DNA of 62,260 nucleotides from Staphylococcus simulans (lineage in GTDB: Bacteria > Bacillota > Bacilli > Staphylococcales > Staphylococcaceae): contig NZ_PPRU01000038.1 of the NCBI RefSeq assembly GCF_002902285.1, positions 1 through 62,260 on the forward strand. The letters run 5' to 3'. This document shows positions 19,447-28,523 of the stretch, one piece after another; positions within the stretch are counted from its first letter, which is position 1; each line of letters starts with the position of its first letter. A model generated the notes under the pieces. It did not search any database, was not told the DNA's origin, and saw only the letters and a list, made by a program, of their open reading frames with translations. Made by a program: the position numbers and the translations under genes.

Positions 19447-20844
19447 ATGGCACAAAATAAGAAACAACATCAAACATTTAAACCGGGTACACAGCTCATC
19501 GTTGCGATTATCTTATCCATCCTCACGTATTGGTTATTCGCGCAATCCTTCTTGAACATCGCACCGCATGTTCAAAAAGATTACAACATTGATATGACTG
19601 TCGTGAATATCGCAGTAAGTTTAACTTCACTATTCACAGGTATCTTCATTGTTGTAGCAGGTGGCTTAGCGGATAAGCTAGGTCGTGTGAAAATGACACG
19701 TGTCGGAATTATCTTGAGTATTGTCGGATCTATTTCCGTCATTATCTCAAGTATTCCTGCACTGTTGATTATCGGCCGTGTCTTACAAGGTTTATCAGCC
19801 GCATGTTTAATGCCGGCAACGATTGCGATTATTAATCAGTTCTATCATGACGAAGAACGTCAAAAAGCGTTAAGTTTCTGGTCATTCGGATCATATGGCG
19901 GAACAGGTATCGCGTCATTCTTCGCAGGACTTGTCGCAACATTCTTTGGATGGAAATGGATTTTCGTATTATCAATTATCCTATCTTTCGTCGCGCTCTA
20001 CTTATTTAGAGGAGTTCCAGAATCAAAAGAGCCTGGCGCTAAAAATATGAAGTTCGACGTTGTAGGGATTGCTATCTTCTTAATTATGATGTTAAGTATC
20101 AACGTAGTTACAACACAAGGAACGAGATTAGGTTGGTTGAACCCGATTACTTTAACACTCGATGCGATTTTCGTTATTTCAGTCTTTGTCTTCTACTTCT
20201 ATGAAAGACAAAAACATCAACCGTTTATCGACTTCAGTGTATTCTCAAATAAAACGTATATCGGTACAGTATCAGCGAACTTCTTGTTAAATACAGTAAT
20301 CGGATCACTCGCATTATTTAATATCTATGCACAAGCAGGATTAGGTTTCTCAGGATTAAAAGCAGGTTTCGTCACAATTACTTACTTAATTGGAAGCTTA
20401 TCTATGATTCGTATTGGTGAACGTTACTTACAACGTAAAGGACCAAGATTCCCAATGCTTGCAGGACCGATTTCTATCGCAGTAGGTATACTGCTTATCT
20501 CAACAGTATTCTTACCAGATGTAGTTTATATCATCGTATCAGTCATCGGATTCTTATTCATTGGACTTGGACTTGGTTTCTTCGCGACACCAGTTCTTGA
20601 TACAGCATTAACGAGTGTTCCAGCTGAAAAAGTAGGGGTTGCCTCAGGTATCATTAAAATGTCATCAACACTCGGTGCCGCATTCGGTATCGCAATCCTG
20701 ACAACAGTCTACTCATCACTCGCACCAAACCATACACCAGAATTCTCAGCAGGTATTGCCTTCGTTGTAGGTGCAGCCGTAATGCTTAGCGCATTCGTCG
20801 CATCCTTTGTGACAATACCGAAAGGAAAAATGGAGAAACAATAA
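19447..20844 (+). CDS. MFS transporter cotranscribed with the reductase
   Basis: A 465-residue major facilitator with about 12-14 membrane segments. The motif-A-like loop GGLADKLGRVKMTRVG lies around residue 75 and motif C-like glycine pattern GSYGGTGIASFFAG around residue 150, as in the drug:H+ antiporter DHA2 group. It starts 17 bases after the reductase with its own GAGGAGG, so the two form an operon under the same Rex-type sites. The pairing suggests uptake of the reductase's electron acceptor or export of its product, but family resemblance alone would suggest drug efflux. The substrate is not determined. Confidence 0.8.
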   Translation: MAQNKKQHQTFKPGTQLIVAIILSILTYWLFAQSFLNIAPHVQKDYNIDMTVVNIAVSLTSLFTGIFIVVAGGLADKLGRVKMTRVGIILSIVGSISVIISSIPALLIIGRVLQGLSAACLMPATIAIINQFYHDEERQKALSFWSFGSYGGTGIASFFAGLVATFFGWKWIFVLSIILSFVALYLFRGVPESKEPGAKNMKFDVVGIAIFLIMMLSINVVTTQGTRLGWLNPITLTLDAIFVISVFVFYFYERQKHQPFIDFSVFSNKTYIGTVSANFLLNTVIGSLALFNIYAQAGLGFSGLKAGFVTITYLIGSLSMIRIGERYLQRKGPRFPMLAGPISIAVGILLISTVFLPDVVYIIVSVIGFLFIGLGLGFFATPVLDTALTSVPAEKVGVASGIIKMSSTLGAAFGIAILTTVYSSLAPNHTPEFSAGIAFVVGAAVMLSAFVASFVTIPKGKMEKQ

Positions 20845-20858
20845 AATAATATGACACA

Positions 20859-20896
20859 AGAACTGCTAATCTATACAGGTTAGTGGTTCTTTTTTA
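20859..20896 (+). terminator. Terminator of the reductase-MFS operon
   Basis: AAGAACTGCTAA pairs with TTAGTGGTTCTT and is followed by TTTT. Confidence 0.75.
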
Positions 20897-21093
20897 ATGC
20901 GAATAACTCAATTTTATACGGCCGTCATACTCACTTCAGACAAGCGTGAGACTGCCTTGTATGGTTGAGTTTATTCGTTTATAAATATTGTTGTTAAGTG
21001 GACATGCACTGTCCTAATCATATGGTTTAATAGAGCTAATTGATTAGGCTTTTAGTATCGATTATAAAAACAAAGTGATAGGATGAGGCAAAA

Positions 21094-22287
21094 TTGGATA
21101 ACAATAAATTTGAAGAAACTATTTTAAAGCATGATGTTTTAGATCGTGATGAATTTTTGGACAAATATAATCCATGGCAAACTGAGCGAGGTAAAAAAGT
21201 TATACAAAACTTTGCTGATATTATAAATGGGAAAACATCATCTGATGAAACTAATGAAGAGAATTTTTCTTGGTTAGCTATAGAAGAAGTTTTTGAAAAA
21301 GAGTTTTTATCAGATAAAACACGTGAATTCAGAATTCCAGCAAATATTGATTTTGGTTTACCTAATCATGTTAAAGGTGATATAGATAACTCGAATTTAT
21401 TTATTTGTTTAACGAACCCTAATATTCAAGTTGAAGATAAACACGTTGTTAGAGCATATTATAAGAAGAGGAAATTCAAAGATTTCATAGAGTCATTAAC
21501 TCACTACTTTGATGTTTTTACTTCTGATGCAGATATAAGCTCAAAAAAAGAAAACTTCCCTAGTGAAGCTGAAGTAAGCAAACATATTATTGATTTCGAT
21601 GAAAATATTTTAATGTCTGAGTTCAGGTCGCTTTTAGATGATAGTTTGAAAGGAAGGTCTACAGATATATTAAGGGGTGTGGATGTTTTATCAGAACATT
21701 ATTACTACCTAGGTAAGTATTTTTACCCTTTATTTGGTGAATATAATAAGGAAACTACATTTCGTAAACTTCAATCTAAACTTTCTGAAAGCTTAACAAA
21801 TGAAGATGCTGATGAGTTAGAAGAAAAAATTAAAAAGGCTTCTATTTGTAATGTTGAATCATTTCCGTTTCGTTCAGGAAATCCTCAACTAGGAGATGAT
21901 GAAGAAGCGAATTTTGGCAGGGAGTTATTGAGTTATAAAAATAATACAACTTTATTTAGTGCACGTATTATTTTAAGAAGAATAGCATTAAGCTTAAAAG
22001 AAAACTCTAAAGAAACCCCAGCATTTATTTTCAGAAGATTTGATAGAGCTTGGAAGAATCAATTGATTGAAGTCTTGAAAAAAGATTATAAAGTCAATAA
22101 TGATGAAATAAATGAGTATATAAATTGGCTTGAGAAACGTTATTTTTATACTTTTGGAAACCGGGATGTTAATAATATGAGTTCTGCACTTATAAACGAG
22201 AGCATACAAAAACAAGACAAACCAATAGGTAAAAAATTCGAAGAACTAAAATATAAAGCTAATGCCATTATTTTTACCAAAAATTAA
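21094..22287 (+). CDS. Hypothetical protein, 397 residues
   Basis: I do not recognise this protein. It starts at TTG behind GATGAGG; the ATG at 21083 is in another frame. It is acidic-to-neutral, charged and lacks signal peptide or membrane segments. A segment HVKGDIDNSNLFICLTNPNIQ near residue 90 has the look of a strand-loop nucleotide-binding core with NP, vaguely like uracil-DNA-glycosylase-fold proteins, but this is weak. The C-terminus (YFYTFGNRDVNNMSSAL) may form a helical bundle. Codon use is AT-rich compared with the reductase operon beside it, as for the defence genes 4 kb further on, so recent acquisition is possible. Confidence 0.6.
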   Translation: MDNNKFEETILKHDVLDRDEFLDKYNPWQTERGKKVIQNFADIINGKTSSDETNEENFSWLAIEEVFEKEFLSDKTREFRIPANIDFGLPNHVKGDIDNSNLFICLTNPNIQVEDKHVVRAYYKKRKFKDFIESLTHYFDVFTSDADISSKKENFPSEAEVSKHIIDFDENILMSEFRSLLDDSLKGRSTDILRGVDVLSEHYYYLGKYFYPLFGEYNKETTFRKLQSKLSESLTNEDADELEEKIKKASICNVESFPFRSGNPQLGDDEEANFGRELLSYKNNTTLFSARIILRRIALSLKENSKETPAFIFRRFDRAWKNQLIEVLKKDYKVNNDEINEYINWLEKRYFYTFGNRDVNNMSSALINESIQKQDKPIGKKFEELKYKANAIIFTKN

Positions 22288-22307
22288 CGATAAAAATCAT
22301 CAATAAA

Positions 22308-22348
22308 AAAGCTGCATGCCCTTAATTTCAAGGTTATGCAGCTTTAAT
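22308..22348. terminator. Bidirectional terminator
   Basis: AAAGCTGCAT pairs with ATGCAGCTTT, extended by CCTT/AAGG. It lies between convergent genes with A/T tracts on both sides. Confidence 0.8.
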
Positions 22349-22360
22349 AGTTATATGAAA

Positions 22361-23659
22361 TTATTTTCCGTAACCAGAGTCGATTTCTTCGCCGTCTTCA
22401 TCATATTTAGTGACGTATTTGTCTGGTTCAATGATGTAAGATCCGGCAAGGTCACCGTCTTTATCTGTGAATGAGAATCCCCAGTCGTCTCCATCTTTTT
22501 CTGGTTCTTTATATGTGTATGTGTCTGTATCAAGTGTGCTGCCTTCGAATGATTCTACAACGTCGATGACGTTTTCACGTGTGACTTTTTCGTCTGAGCT
22601 TTCGTCATCATCGTCATCTTTGCTCATTTCTTTTTCTAATGCTTTATCGATTTGTTTATCGATTGCATTGTCATCGAAAGAAAGTTTTACTGTTTCTGGA
22701 CTTTCTGAATCACCTTCGAATTTCACTACTTGTTTGTCTGAAGTGAAGTTCTTACCTTCAACATCAGCTACTGCGTAGACTTCAACTTTCTCATCTGGCG
22801 GATATGGACCATAATCAGTAGAAGAGTCGAAGTCATGTGGTTTGTTGTTGATGTAAAGCGTTGTATCTTCTTCGTTAATACTGTAATTATCTAACTCGAC
22901 ATTGAATTTGATTTGATCAAAGTTTGAGTGAGCAAGACTAGAATGTTGTGATGCATAGATTTGAAGTTGTCCTTTATAGTCTTTGTCGTTAACTTTCTTC
23001 GTAGCTTTTAACTCATAAAGACCAAGTGGGAACGAGCCGATATGACCATTACTATCTACTTTGTGTTTCTTGCCTTCGTATTCATAAGTAATTGTGCCAC
23101 CGTCTGAAATATCATCCATACTAATAGAGTAGTTTGGAATATCAAATTTATAATCATCAAAGAAGAGCCATTTCTTTCCATCTTGGTCGATGTTCATAAT
23201 TGTTTCGCTATCATATTTAACAGTATCACTGTACTTATGATTACGTTTCATGCTTTCGCCTTTTTCCTTAACTTCATTACCGACGGTTTTATAAAGTTTT
23301 CCACCTTCTAAGATATCAAGAAAAGCTTTAGCCTCATCTTTACTTAGCTTTTTACCGTCTGACGTGACATACTTTTTAACTTTATTTGGGTCTTTATCTT
23401 TAATCGCGTCTGCGACTTGATCTGCTTGATGTGTGACACTTGCTTGTTGTTTACCGATAAAGAAGAGTATCAGTAAAACAATAATGATTGCGGCAATAAT
23501 ACCGATGATTACCCACATCTTTTTAGATTGTGGTTGGCGTGGTGCTGAGTGATAGTTTTGATTAGAGCGCTTAGGTGTTTGATTCGTGGGTGTTCCGCAT
23601 TGTGGGCAAACTTTCTGTCCCTCTTTAAGTTTGTGTCCGCAATTACGACAGAACTTCAC
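22361..23659 (-). CDS. TcaA-like zinc-ribbon membrane protein
   Basis: A 432-residue protein with an N-terminal zinc ribbon (CRNCGHKL...CPQCGTPT), one membrane helix at about residues 50-70 (WVIIGIIAAIIIVLLILFFIG) and a large outer region. It then has the TcaA-type order: a helical domain (ADAIKDKDPNKVKKYVTSDGKK), repeated beta domains and an acidic KDDDDDESSDEK stretch. TcaA of S. aureus is linked to glycopeptide susceptibility and cell-wall stress. This is a relative, not clearly the orthologue. The start is GTG, overlapping the TAG of the preceding gene by one base (TAGTG), so the pair is translationally coupled. Confidence 0.78.
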   Translation of the reverse strand: MKFCRNCGHKLKEGQKVCPQCGTPTNQTPKRSNQNYHSAPRQPQSKKMWVIIGIIAAIIIVLLILFFIGKQQASVTHQADQVADAIKDKDPNKVKKYVTSDGKKLSKDEAKAFLDILEGGKLYKTVGNEVKEKGESMKRNHKYSDTVKYDSETIMNIDQDGKKWLFFDDYKFDIPNYSISMDDISDGGTITYEYEGKKHKVDSNGHIGSFPLGLYELKATKKVNDKDYKGQLQIYASQHSSLAHSNFDQIKFNVELDNYSINEEDTTLYINNKPHDFDSSTDYGPYPPDEKVEVYAVADVEGKNFTSDKQVVKFEGDSESPETVKLSFDDNAIDKQIDKALEKEMSKDDDDDESSDEKVTRENVIDVVESFEGSTLDTDTYTYKEPEKDGDDWGFSFTDKDGDLAGSYIIEPDKYVTKYDEDGEEIDSGYGK

Positions 23660-24501
23660 TAGAAACCACCTCCAAATCTAAACAGGTCTTCAAGCATACT
23701 TCCAAAGATATCTACAAATGTATTTCGAAGCATTTCACCGTAGATTGATAGTACGATAAATTGAACGACAATATAGATGATGATACCGAAGAATACTGGA
23801 ATACGTAATGTATGGTAACTAGAGTATTTCGTGATGAGATAAACGGCTGATGCATAGAAACTGACAATTCCTAGTAATAATAGGAATGAACCGATTGAAT
23901 AAATTTCCCCTCGTAGTAACAGTAATCCTAAAATGAAGAAAATGAATGAGAAAGTATTAATGAATACAAAGTCAGACAGAATCTTCGCAAAACTGATGTT
24001 GTCTTTAACTACCAGGCGTGTCACACCAGCAAGTAATCCATAAGAAATAACTAAGAACAATAAAATACCGAAGAATGATTTTGTGACAATACCTGATTTC
24101 GTAACGCCATATCCAATGTAGTTGACTTCGCTTGGAACGAAGATAGCTAAAACAATCAGTGTCAAAATTAAAAATACTGCAGAGAGTATGCCGATAAATT
24201 TAAGTGAGAAAGATTTAGTACCTGCAATCACATTGTCGTGTGATTTGAAGAGTTGTGAAAAGAAACTCGTCCCTTCGTGTTTAATTTCATTCGCATGTTG
24301 ATTAAATTTTTCTTTGTCGAAACTAGGTTGTTGATTAGAGTGTGTTGGTTCATTTTCATTGTGGTTATGTAATGCTTGAGATGATTCTGATTCAGTAGAA
24401 TTTTGTGAGGAAACAGCTGATACTTTAGTTAAATCGATTCCGCATTCTCCGCAGAAACGATCGTCTTGTTCAACAGGTGCTCCGCATTTTGGACATTTCA
24501 T
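23659..24501 (-). CDS. Zinc-ribbon polytopic membrane protein
   Basis: A 280-residue protein with a zinc ribbon at the N-terminus (CPKCGAPV...CGECGIDL), a hydrophilic Ser/Asn-rich linker to about residue 95 and five or six membrane segments after it (LSAVFLILTLIVLAIFV, FFGILLFLVISYGLLAGV, FIFFILGLLLL and others), similar to YIP1/DUF-type membrane proteins. It is the first gene of a two-gene operon with the TcaA-like protein. It is divergent from the zinc-ribbon paralogue at 24771. The role is unknown; context suggests an envelope-associated complex of zinc-ribbon proteins. Confidence 0.72.
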   Translation of the reverse strand: MKCPKCGAPVEQDDRFCGECGIDLTKVSAVSSQNSTESESSQALHNHNENEPTHSNQQPSFDKEKFNQHANEIKHEGTSFFSQLFKSHDNVIAGTKSFSLKFIGILSAVFLILTLIVLAIFVPSEVNYIGYGVTKSGIVTKSFFGILLFLVISYGLLAGVTRLVVKDNISFAKILSDFVFINTFSFIFFILGLLLLRGEIYSIGSFLLLLGIVSFYASAVYLITKYSSYHTLRIPVFFGIIIYIVVQFIVLSIYGEMLRNTFVDIFGSMLEDLFRFGGGF

Positions 24502-24770
24502 GTTAATCCCCCTTAACTTTTAATTAAATATAAAAAATAATACACAACATTTTATGTGATTAATGTCATAGTAGCACACTCATTTTTCAATATCTATAAC
24601 ACAATTAAAGTTATTGAAATAATTTTCAAAAAGACAAAAAATGTACTATAAATTCAAATAACAAGATGTATAATTGAAGTACATTATCAAGTTGTGAAAA
24701 CTGTAAAGGTGATAGTTTGTACTTAAAATAACGGCATCTATGTCATCTGAATATAGAAAGGAGTTTAACT

Positions 24771-25484
24771 TTGAAGTACTGTACAAATTGTGGAAAGAAA
24801 TTAGAACCTGATGAACTCTTCTGTACAAACTGCGGTGCAAAAGTGCCGCAAAAAGACAGGCGTGATTCAGCACAATCAAAACCTACAAACGACACACACA
24901 GCATACAGTCATCTAAAAAGAAATTATCAAAAGGTTGGATTATCGTGATTAGTCTTATTATCCTCGTTTTGGTTGCTGCGTTGATTTTCGCTATCTCTCA
25001 CTTTATGAGTATCCGTGAAGATAACGACAAAAAAGCAGCACAAAACGATACAACACAAGAACAAGCAACAACATCAAAACAAGAAACAAAAACAGTTAAA
25101 GTTGAAGTAAACTCAGATGACTTCAGCGCTAACTTTATGAACGCAGATAACTCTTCAGGTTATAAAGGATTCCATATTGGAGATACTAAGAAAAAGATTG
25201 AAAAGAAATATGGAGAGCCAGAAGAAAGTCTAGATATTAACGGTCATGACGCTAATAAATATGGCAATATTGCCGTAAGTTATGACAATGACAACAAAGT
25301 AGATCATGTCTTCGTTGTTCCTTCTAACGTCACAACAAGAGAGTTCACCGACTTCCATAACGTACCAAATGAAAAACGTGGAGATACTTGGTACTACGAT
25401 AAAAATAAAGACAATGACTACACCATCAAAGTCTATACAAATGGACAATACATCAAAGCTATTGAAAACATTGATCAAATATAA
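24771..25484 (+). CDS. Zinc-ribbon membrane protein, paralogue 2
   Basis: A 237-residue protein starting at TTG behind AAAGGAG. It has CTNCGKKL...CTNCGAKV, a membrane helix at about residues 52-74 (GWIIVISLIILVLVAALIFAI) and an outer domain. This domain (GYKGFHIGDT, VSYDNDNKVDHVFVVPS, WYYDKNKDN, AIENIDQI) clearly matches the protein at 12176-12865. The two are diverged paralogues about 12.6 kb apart. It faces the zinc-ribbon operon on the opposite strand. No function is assigned to this subgroup. Confidence 0.75.
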   Translation: MKYCTNCGKKLEPDELFCTNCGAKVPQKDRRDSAQSKPTNDTHSIQSSKKKLSKGWIIVISLIILVLVAALIFAISHFMSIREDNDKKAAQNDTTQEQATTSKQETKTVKVEVNSDDFSANFMNADNSSGYKGFHIGDTKKKIEKKYGEPEESLDINGHDANKYGNIAVSYDNDNKVDHVFVVPSNVTTREFTDFHNVPNEKRGDTWYYDKNKDNDYTIKVYTNGQYIKAIENIDQI

Positions 25485-25486
25485 GT

Positions 25487-25536
25487 AAAAGGAGTCTAGG
25501 AAGCTTGAGAAGTAAGCCTGGACTCCTTTTATTTTG
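25487..25536 (+). terminator. Terminator after paralogue 2
   Basis: AAAAGGAGTCTAGG pairs with CCTGGACTCCTTTT with one mismatch and is followed by ATTTT. Confidence 0.8.
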
Positions 25537-25843
25537 GTTTGAATATCGAACTAAAAATGTAAATTAAAAACTATAGAAAATATTACTCACACCATTTTTC
25601 AAGTTTAGCTAAATCCACATATCAACACGATACAGATATAAGAATTGGAGAGTGTGTTGTGCAACTATATAAAGTTTTTACTTTCACATAAATGGGCAAC
25701 ATCATCCAGAAAAATTGTAAAGTTGTTGAAAATAACACATATGAGTATGTGAAACTGTTAAATGGATTATTCATTAATATAACTTTTATTGTAAAATTAA
25801 ATAGTAAGTATTAAGATTTGAAATGTTTAGAGGAGATTGGATA
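25537..25843. other. AT-rich boundary before the defence genes
   Basis: No gene is supported here. Base composition drops to very AT-rich and stays so in the following two genes, which fits the left edge of an acquired island. I saw no integrase, tRNA or flanking direct repeat. Confidence 0.4.
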
Positions 25844-27397
25844 ATGAAAATAAATAAAGTTATAATTAGAGGTTTCAAAAAATTCAGTGAAATCGAAATA
25901 GAGTTTAATGATGATTACTCAGTATTAATTGGGGACAATGAAAGTGGTAAATCTACTATATTATCTGCAATCGATATCGTATTGAATCAAATGTTTTTTC
26001 AGCGTAATGAATCATCTTTATCAAGGTACATTAATAAAGAAATGGCAAATTACTTTTTTAATAATCCTTCCGTTGATACTTTGCCAAGTATAGAAATAGA
26101 GCTCTTTATTGATATGCAACGAATACCTAAAGAAGCAATGTTTAATGGATTGCATTATTCTAATCACAATAATCAATTAGAAACTGGTATTAAATTTAAG
26201 TATGAATTCAATAGAGAATTTCAAAATCAAATAGATTTAATAGACTTTGCTTCCCATAAAATACTGCCTATTGAATTTTACAATGCTTCATGGACTACCT
26301 TTCAAGGCAAAAGTTATGTAAGGAAAATGATGCCATTAAAATTTATACATTTAGACAATTCAACTAGAAAAAATGATTTATTTGGGAATTACGCCAAAAA
26401 TATTTATGAAAGTAAAGTTACAGAGCAAGACAGCATGTATCTATCTGCTGATTTTAACAAGGTTCTATCAAGATTTGTAGATAATCATATAAAAGAATTA
26501 AGTATAAATGACGGAAAGAACATAGGGTTTGATGCGAATAAAACAGAAATTAGCAGAATATTAGATATTTACGAAAACGAAATTTCATTAAAAGACATGG
26601 GAAAAGGTAAAGAAAATATTGTACGTACTGAGTTAGCAATAAGTAATAATTTATTTGATTTAATTTTAATAGATGAACCAGAAAGTCATTTAAGTTATAC
26701 AAACACAAGAAAGTTAGTTGAAGAAATCAAAGCAGTTTCAAATGCACAAATAATTATAGCTTCTCATAGTTCACTTATAGTGAGTAGATTAAACTTAAAA
26801 AACACATTGTTTGTTTCAGGAAATAATATTAGTTCACTACAGAGTCTATCAGATGACACTAATAATTATTTTAAGAAATCAGATAATCTTGATATATTAC
26901 GATTTATAGTAGCAGAGAAGGTTATTTTAGTGGAAGGTACAGCAGAATATATAGTGATTCCTGCTATATATAAAAAGATTTTTAATGAAGATTTAGAAAA
27001 AGACAACATCGATATAATATCTATGGGATCTATATCTTATAAACGGTACTTTGAAGTAAACAGTAATCTAAAGGGGAAAAAAGTGTTAGTGTTTACAGAT
27101 AATGATAAAAAAGAAGATAATAATTTTGAAGAAACAAGTCACTTTAAGGTTTTCACTGATGCAAGCATTGAAAACTGGACGCTAGAGGTAGCATTCTATA
27201 ACATTAACAAAAAATTCTTTGATGAGGAATATAAGGAAAAACGTACAGTTCCTACTTATAATAATGAATCGATGGAGCTGGCAAAAGCGCACATGCTGAA
27301 AAACAAGACTGAAAACGCTTTGGTTATTGAAGAAAAAATAGATGAAATTACTATTCCCGAATATATTAGGGAGGGTTTGAAATGGATAAGAGAATAA
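25844..27397 (+). CDS. gajA: OLD-family ATPase/TOPRIM nuclease (Gabija GajA-like)
   Basis: A 517-residue overcoming-lysogenization-defect family protein. The ATPase half has Walker A IGDNESGKST near residue 35 and the signature/Walker B region DLILIDEPESHLSY, followed by the H-loop IIASHSS. The TOPRIM half has the acidic residues in VILVEGTAE (about 364) and VLVFTDND (about 418). The ATG at 25844 follows GAGGAG. Class 2 OLD nucleases paired with a UvrD-like helicase form the Gabija antiphage system, where GajA nicks DNA when nucleotides are depleted. The helicase gene overlaps its end by 16 bases, as expected. Codon use is very AT-rich. Confidence 0.82.
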   Translation: MKINKVIIRGFKKFSEIEIEFNDDYSVLIGDNESGKSTILSAIDIVLNQMFFQRNESSLSRYINKEMANYFFNNPSVDTLPSIEIELFIDMQRIPKEAMFNGLHYSNHNNQLETGIKFKYEFNREFQNQIDLIDFASHKILPIEFYNASWTTFQGKSYVRKMMPLKFIHLDNSTRKNDLFGNYAKNIYESKVTEQDSMYLSADFNKVLSRFVDNHIKELSINDGKNIGFDANKTEISRILDIYENEISLKDMGKGKENIVRTELAISNNLFDLILIDEPESHLSYTNTRKLVEEIKAVSNAQIIIASHSSLIVSRLNLKNTLFVSGNNISSLQSLSDDTNNYFKKSDNLDILRFIVAEKVILVEGTAEYIVIPAIYKKIFNEDLEKDNIDIISMGSISYKRYFEVNSNLKGKKVLVFTDNDKKEDNNFEETSHFKVFTDASIENWTLEVAFYNINKKFFDEEYKEKRTVPTYNNESMELAKAHMLKNKTENALVIEEKIDEITIPEYIREGLKWIRE

Positions 27398-28464
27398 TTT
27401 TAGCTGTAGCTGGTTCTGGTAAAACACATTATATTGCTAATGACTTTGAAGAAAAACAAAGGGTTTTATTGATATCATTCACCAATTCGAATGTTAATAA
27501 TATTAAAAAAGAGTTGGTTAATAGATTTGGTGAAGTAGATTTTAAAAATATATTATACATGACTTTCGATTCTTTTGTCTTAAATTTTTTAGTTAAACCT
27601 ATGGAAACGGAATATCCAATACTTAAAGGTCAAAGAAGTGAGGGAATCAATATTGTTGATATTCCTGTTGATGATTCTAGAAAGCCTAAATATATTAAAA
27701 TAGATGATAAACGTCACTATATGGATGCAAATAATAAATTGTATATATCTCGAATTTCCAAACTCTTTAATAAACAATCAAGCGGGCTGAAGAAACGGAT
27801 AGTTCAGAGGATTTCTATGTTTTTTGATGCAATATATTTTGATGAATTTCAAGATTATAAAGCTAATGATTTTAAAGCAATGAAGTATGTTTTCGAAAAA
27901 GTAGAATGCAAAGTTGAAGCGGTAGGTGATATATTTCAAAGTCAATTAACCCCAACTCGAGAGTTTACCAGCAATGGAGAATTTCCATTCAAAATAATCA
28001 ATTGCAAAGAAGATTTACAAAAGCACTTTAAAAGAATAGAAATAGTTGATAATTTATTGGATAAAAGTCGTAGAGTTTCACCAGAGGTATGTGAATTTAT
28101 AAGGAAAAATTTAAACATTGATATTTACTCCGATCTAGAAAATGCATTGAATGGAAAAATAAAATTTTTGAGCAGTTTAGAAGATATAGACAAGATTATG
28201 AAAGATAAAACTATACCTAAATTAATATGGAATAAAACAGTAGCACATGTGAATGGTGAAAATTTTATAAATTGGTCCTATTCTAAAGGTGATACCTATA
28301 AACAAACATGTGTTATATTAACAAAAAACTTAGACCAGTTAGAAAAATGGCAGTCTATTTCAGGTAAAACCAAAAATGGATTATACGTAGCTTTGACACG
28401 TGCAGAAACTAATGTATATATTATTAAAGATACTGACTATAAAAAATGGAAAAAAGAACAATGA
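27382..28464 (+). CDS. gajB: UvrD-like SF1 helicase (Gabija GajB-like), short
   Basis: A 360-residue SF1A helicase-like protein. Motif I is AVAGSGKT (residues 8-15), motif II DEFQD (154-158), motif III VGDIFQSQL, and motif VI YVALTRAETNVYII at the C-terminus. It overlaps the OLD nuclease gene by 16 bases, so the two are coupled. It is clearly shorter than the roughly 490-residue GajB of Bacillus cereus, with the 2B-type insertions reduced, so either a compact subtype or a related OLD+helicase system is present. In Gabija, GajB is thought to sense DNA ends and stimulate GajA. Confidence 0.78.
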   Translation: MDKRIILAVAGSGKTHYIANDFEEKQRVLLISFTNSNVNNIKKELVNRFGEVDFKNILYMTFDSFVLNFLVKPMETEYPILKGQRSEGINIVDIPVDDSRKPKYIKIDDKRHYMDANNKLYISRISKLFNKQSSGLKKRIVQRISMFFDAIYFDEFQDYKANDFKAMKYVFEKVECKVEAVGDIFQSQLTPTREFTSNGEFPFKIINCKEDLQKHFKRIEIVDNLLDKSRRVSPEVCEFIRKNLNIDIYSDLENALNGKIKFLSSLEDIDKIMKDKTIPKLIWNKTVAHVNGENFINWSYSKGDTYKQTCVILTKNLDQLEKWQSISGKTKNGLYVALTRAETNVYIIKDTDYKKWKKEQ

Positions 28465-28523
28465 GAAGAAAGGCATTCAGGTAATGTATAACAATAAAAT
28501 GCTGAATAGAGTGGAGGGAGACT

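Noticed and set aside
20897..21093. Possible small RNA or attachment site before the unknown gene
   Set aside because: Only weak partial inverted repeats were seen and no direct repeat could be matched elsewhere in the window.
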